Of a stretch of 37,383 bases of DNA, positions 33,479 through 37,383 are shown in pieces. Under the pieces are notes generated by a model. The model was given only the letters and a program-made list of their open reading frames with translations. It made no database searches and had not been told where the DNA came from. Where the stretch lies: NCBI RefSeq assembly GCF_002077075.2, contig NZ_LCWM02000016.1:1-37383 (forward strand), written 5' to 3'. The stretch's first letter is position 1; every line of letters begins with the position of its first letter. Made by a program: the position numbers and the translations under genes. The stretch is from Thermoproteus sp. CP80. Its GTDB lineage: Archaea; Thermoproteota; Thermoprotei; Thermoproteales; Thermoproteaceae.

Positions 33479-33593
33479 AACACCCCCGATGCCGATCTTA
33501 TTAAAACATTAACCGCCGAGCCGAAGACGCATAGTGTTACGCGCCACGCATGGGCTTGCTACTACTGCTCCTTCTCAGCGTGTTGTGCCTAAG

Positions 33594-33745
33594 ATGACAT
33601 ATGCTTTACCTGCCGATATGAGGGGGCGCCTACGAGGAAGAAAGAGATCACTGCTCCTCGCCAGACCCACTTGGCGGCGTTTCGAAACTCCTCCACGCCC
33701 GTGGTCTCAGCTAACTCGCTGTACGTCCTTCTGTAGATCTACTGC
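33594..33745 (-). pseudogene. Possible remnant downstream of the PaRep2b ORF
   Basis: Directly after a TAG, one minus-strand frame reads IYRRTYSELAETTGVEEFRN and AAKWVWRGAVISFFLVGA before TAG at about 33594. It looks like coding sequence, with a helix and then a hydrophobic stretch, but there is no start codon. It may be the tail of a gene that once followed the large ORF. Support is weak. Confidence 0.25.
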
Positions 33746-33761
33746 GCAAGCCCCCACAGGC

Positions 33762-36700
33762 CTATCGGCGGCCCGTCTCCTCCAGCCATTTCTCTATGGC
33801 CTCTGCCAGCTCGGCGTAGCGGGCGAAGCCGTCTAGGTGCTCCCTGCCGCACACGATATCTATCTTGCCGTCACTCCTGCGGTATATCCTCGGCTCCTCG
33901 CCCGTAAGGGCTTCCACCAATGCGGCGAACCTCTCGGCGTCTGCCTCCTTGCCTCCCGGCGCGTTGGCTCTCGCCGCGGCGAAGCCCCTAGCCTCGTTTT
34001 TGGCCCCATATCTGCCGAAGGCTACCTCATAGTCGCTCTTGACGCCGTCCACCTCGGCTGTTATGGTAATCCTCAAGAGGGTCTTGCCGCTCCTCCCCTT
34101 CCCGAACTCGGCCCCTCCGCCGAGGACGTCCACCACGTACCTCCTGCCCCCGACGAAGACCTCAGCCCCCCTAACGTCCGCAAGTCTCAAGGAGCCCACA
34201 GCCTTGCCCCTCCTCACGATCTCCAGGGCCTTCTCGTAGACGGCGCCGCCCTTCTTCCTGGCCCTCTCCAATATGAGGTCTACGAACTCCGCCGCAAGCC
34301 TCTGCCGCTCCCCCTCGCCGTGGACTGAAAGCCACGCGGCGCGCTCAAGGCCCTCCCTGAGGACCCTTACATACCCCGCCTTCCCGCCCTCCGGCATCTT
34401 CACCGTGAAGTGGCGGCCCTCCTCGAGGCCCATCGCCTTAAGCCGCTGGACCTCCCGCTCCATGTTGCTGGGGTTTGTGGGCTGACATTTGACCTCAAGT
34501 GCGCCGCTATGGTCAAGCCCCACGTAGTACTTAGGCCAGCCCTCCCTCGCCGCGCGTCCCTTCTCCAGCTTGTCGAGCCAGCGTTCCGCCTTGTCCGCAT
34601 CCACCCAGCCGCTCTCGGCGGCCGCCTTGACAATGTCGGCGATGGCTTTTCTAAGCTCCTCACGGCTGACCGCAAGCATGTCTGTAGCGGCCCAGACTTG
34701 CCACACGCCTCTTTCGCTAACCCTCTTCACCTCCACGCTGACTCCAGCAAGCCTTAGCAAGCGCGCCGCGAGCTCGGCGCGGCCCCGGTCCGACGATTGG
34801 AATTGGAGCACGATCGCATCTCTGCGGAGATAGACGTTGTATTTCACCTTGATGTCGCCCTCCGATATGACCAAACCAGCGGCGACGAGGCCTTTTGGAG
34901 TCCTCCTTATGCTCCCCTCGCCGGACCGCACCCTCACTTGGGCCTTCTCCACGAACCCATCGAACTTGGGGCTTAAGTACCCTCCGCCGGCGGAGGGCGC
35001 CGCCACCGCAAGAATGCGCATGAGCCTGGCGGCATCGTCGCCGGTGGCGGCTATGTAGTAATATCTGCCCTCCTTTATGTACGTCCGCACGCCGAACTTC
35101 AGATCGCCGGGCAGGAGCTGGTTGAGCGACCGCAACGTGGCGAGGCGCAGGAGCGTAGCCCCACCGCCCAGCTCCCCTCCGACGGCCAGCACGACCTCCC
35201 TCGGCCCCACCGTGCCGTCCCCCGCTATCGCCGTCGCATACATCTCGCCGAACCACAGCAGGGCCTCCCTTCTGTCGAACCCGCCCTTCGCCTTGTCCAG
35301 CATGATGAGCTCCAGGGCGGGCTCCACGAACTTCCTGGCTATCTTGTCGTCGGCGCAGTCCCTCGCCAAGCAGCGCATATCGTTTAGGGCGAAGTCCACG
35401 ACGCCCCAGACCTCTCCCCTAACCCTTTCCACATCCTCCTTGAAGATGCCGGCCAGCTCCTTAGCTAGGTTTTCGATGCGCTTCTCTGCATCTTTCTTAT
35501 TCCCCTCGGTGTAGCGGATAATCAGATCGGCCAGTCTATCGGCGTATTCGCCGGCTATCCTCCCGCTGCTCAGCGCCTCCACGGCCCTCGACAGCCTCTT
35601 GGCCCGCTCCTCACGCCACTTGCCGTCGTCCAACCCCCTCCTCGCCTCGGCGAAGTGGGCGAAGAGAGCAAGCTCGCCCAGCATCCTCCTCGCCAGCCCC
35701 TCCCTCTCGGCGTCCTCCGCCTCCCCGGGGCCGATCCAGGGCTTGATCGAGCCGGCCAGCTCCCCGACCTTTTCTAAAACCCAGCTCCAGCCTATCGAGT
35801 CCACCAGCTCCCGCCAGTTCTCGACGGGGTGACCCAGCACGGACTCAAGCCATTTGCTCCCCCTCAGGATATGGTCCTCCCTCTCGCGGGGCCAGTACAT
35901 AGTGATGTTGGGCCTACGGCCCTTCCTGGTGACGTTGGCTCCGCCTCTGCTCAATTCCTCCTCGCCGAGGAGGGCGATGTACCAGGCCGCCTGCCAAGGA
36001 TGGGCGGTGGCGGCCTTTATCCATCCCCTGGAGGACGACATGTCTGTGGCACGCCACGCCATGAGTTGCGGCGCCTTGTCGAACCCCGAGAGGTCCGGCG
36101 CCGCCCTCCTCGCCTCCTCCACGAAGCGCCTCACCTCCTCCTCGCCGGCCTTGGAGCTGGCCACCGTCTTTCCCACCTTCAGAGCGTCTAAATACGACTC
36201 GACGCCGCCGTAGGCCCTGAACACCTCGAAGCCCCCCTCAACGCGCCTGAACCTGAGGTCCTCATCGTCGGCTCTGCTTAGGAGGTAGCGGAGGAGCGCG
36301 GAGGCGGCCTTGTCCTCCCAGCCCGCGGCCCCCTTAGGCGAGCGGGACGGGTCGACGGCCTCGCCGCGCCCCTTAGCGATCCGCCACGCCTTCTCGTAGG
36401 CGGTCGCGGGCGTCGACAACACTATATCCGCCAGAGCCCCCTCGCCCGCGAGCAACATCGCCGCGTGCCCGTATATCCCGCCCCTGGCTATGGAGAGAAG
36501 GGCGGCGTATGCCTTGGTCCCCATGTTGGCGCCTCCGAACTTGGAGAGCTCGCCGCTCCTCGCCTCGGCCAGCCCCTCCGCCCTCTTCAGGTCCACCTCC
36601 AGGAGGGGCCTGAGCCGCTCGTATACGTCGCGCCTCTGCGAGTAGGACGCCAGCACGACGTTCAGCTCCCTCCTCGCCAGCTCGGCCGCCTCCTCAAGCC

Positions 36701-37383
36701 TCCCATGCGCCTCGCGGAGCTTCCCTATCTCGCCGGCCGCCACCGCGAACTCGCGCTCCTTAACCCGGTCCCTCGCCCACCCGAACCACCCGGCCCAGTC
36801 GCGGTAGGCCTCCGCGCTCCTCACAAGCGCCCTGTAGAGCATGAGGGTAGCGACAACTGCGGCGTCCTTCTCGTCCTCGTCCTCCACCTTGTCGAGCGCC
36901 CTCCTCAGCTCCGCGAGGGGCCTGGGCAGACTTCCGGATCCGGCCGGCCTCAGAAGCTCCGCGTACGGCCTCTCGCCCCTCAGAGGGGCCTTGAGGACCT
37001 CATCGATAGTCCTCTCGTCGATCTTCCACCGCTTGTACCTCTCGGCCAGGGCCCTGAACCTCTCCGCCGCCCTCTCGCCAGCGTCGGCGAGCCCGGCGAA
37101 GAGCGGCAGGCCGGCCGCCGCGTGGGCCAGCCTGCCCAGCTCGATGAGGCCCCACAGGTTCATGGCGGCGGAGGCCGCCATCAAGCCGACCGCCACCGCC
37201 GCGGTCAAGAAGAGGTGGGCCTTGTGCTCATCTACCCAAGCCAGAACCCCCGCGACCGCCTCGACGAAGAGCTCCGCCGGCCCCTCCACGGCTCCTGGCC
37301 CCCTCGAAAAGCTCCTTCGCCGTGCGGCTGATAGCGTGGTCGATACGGGGCCGGAGCGGCGCGCCTGCGGCGCGTCCAGCTGG
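33762..37383 (-). pseudogene. Large PaRep2b-type ORF, frameshifted near its 5' end and cut by the window edge
   Basis: The main frame (GTG 37289 to stop 33762) gives 1175 residues. Near its start is one TM segment (HLFLTAAVAVGLMAASAAMN). A long helical central region follows. The C-terminal third holds a LAGLIDADG-like motif (YATAIAGDGTVG, about 35215-35250) and further alpha/beta units (YLSPKFDGFVEKAQVRV, VYLRRDAIVLQFQSSDRGRA), as in PaRep2b proteins. Upstream of 37289 a frame offset by one base, open to the window edge, reads APLRPRIDHAISRTAKELFE. That looks like the natural continuation, so a one-base indel lies near 37290-37300. Family members in Pyrobaculum are often frameshifted. The function is unknown; a selfish or homing origin is possible. 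Confidence 0.7.

Noticed and set aside
32513-33592. 359-codon open frame antisense to leuS
   Set aside because: LeuRS motifs on the other strand explain the region; long antisense frames are expected in GC-rich genes. The same holds for the 373-codon frame over the molybdopterin gene at 20313-21434.
1-37383. CRISPR arrays, complete insertion sequences, rRNA genes
   Set aside because: No regularly spaced repeats, no transposase with terminal repeats and no rRNA sequence were seen.

Overview
The window looks like chromosomal DNA of a hyperthermophilic crenarchaeon of the Thermoproteaceae (Thermoproteus/Pyrobaculum type). The reasons are: GC-rich coding sequence; TATA boxes centred about 21-27 nt before start codons with almost no 5' leader; several PaREP-family genes, named from Pyrobaculum aerophilum; a tRNA gene interrupted by extra sequence, including in the T-loop; an archaeal-type LeuRS; and an Sre-like sulfur/polysulfide reductase operon. 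This assignment comes from gene content, not from a database match.

Region 1 (about 1-7560) is an accessory graveyard. It has a coiled-coil PD-(D/E)XK protein, three intact PaREP1-type genes or relatives and one decayed copy, an AAA ATPase broken by a frameshift and an in-frame TAG, a truncated P-loop ATPase fragment behind a perfect palindrome, a membrane protein, and a frameshifted SPFH (prohibitin-like) remnant. Region 2 (7563-10650) holds an intact archaeal ATPase overlapping a metallo-beta-lactamase (MBL) gene, a membrane protein, and an unannotated-looking, strongly folded RNA at 10491-10633 with its own TATA box.

Region 3 (10669-15616, minus strand) is an ABC importer operon: binding protein, a MalF-MalG-like fused permease, the ATPase and an RNase Z-like MBL hydrolase. 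Region 4 (15670-23964, minus strand) is a tightly overlapping respiratory operon: NrfD/SreC-like anchor, Tat-exported molybdopterin subunit, four-cluster FeS subunit, TorD-like chaperone and a polyferredoxin. A winged-helix regulator lies just upstream. The set resembles SreABCDE of Acidianus and probably reduces sulfur, polysulfide or a related oxyanion at the outer face of the membrane.

Region 5 (23965-27083) is low in conventional genes. It has a very AT-rich tract with a 16-bp inverted repeat, an intron-containing tRNA, a PaREP1 gene, and a bidirectional TATA box driving a 27-residue Glu/Trp microprotein one way and an unknown gene the other. Region 6 (27058-33478) holds a miniature TnpB/Cas12-like RuvC protein without a recognition lobe, a KaiC-like ATPase, a radical SAM (SplB-like) protein, a VTT/DedA-like membrane protein and leuS. 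The right edge is a huge PaRep2b-type ORF, probably frameshifted and running out of the window.

The strongest candidates for something undescribed are the structured RNA at 10491-10633, the compact RuvC protein at 27058-27789, and the acidic microprotein at 26368-26451.
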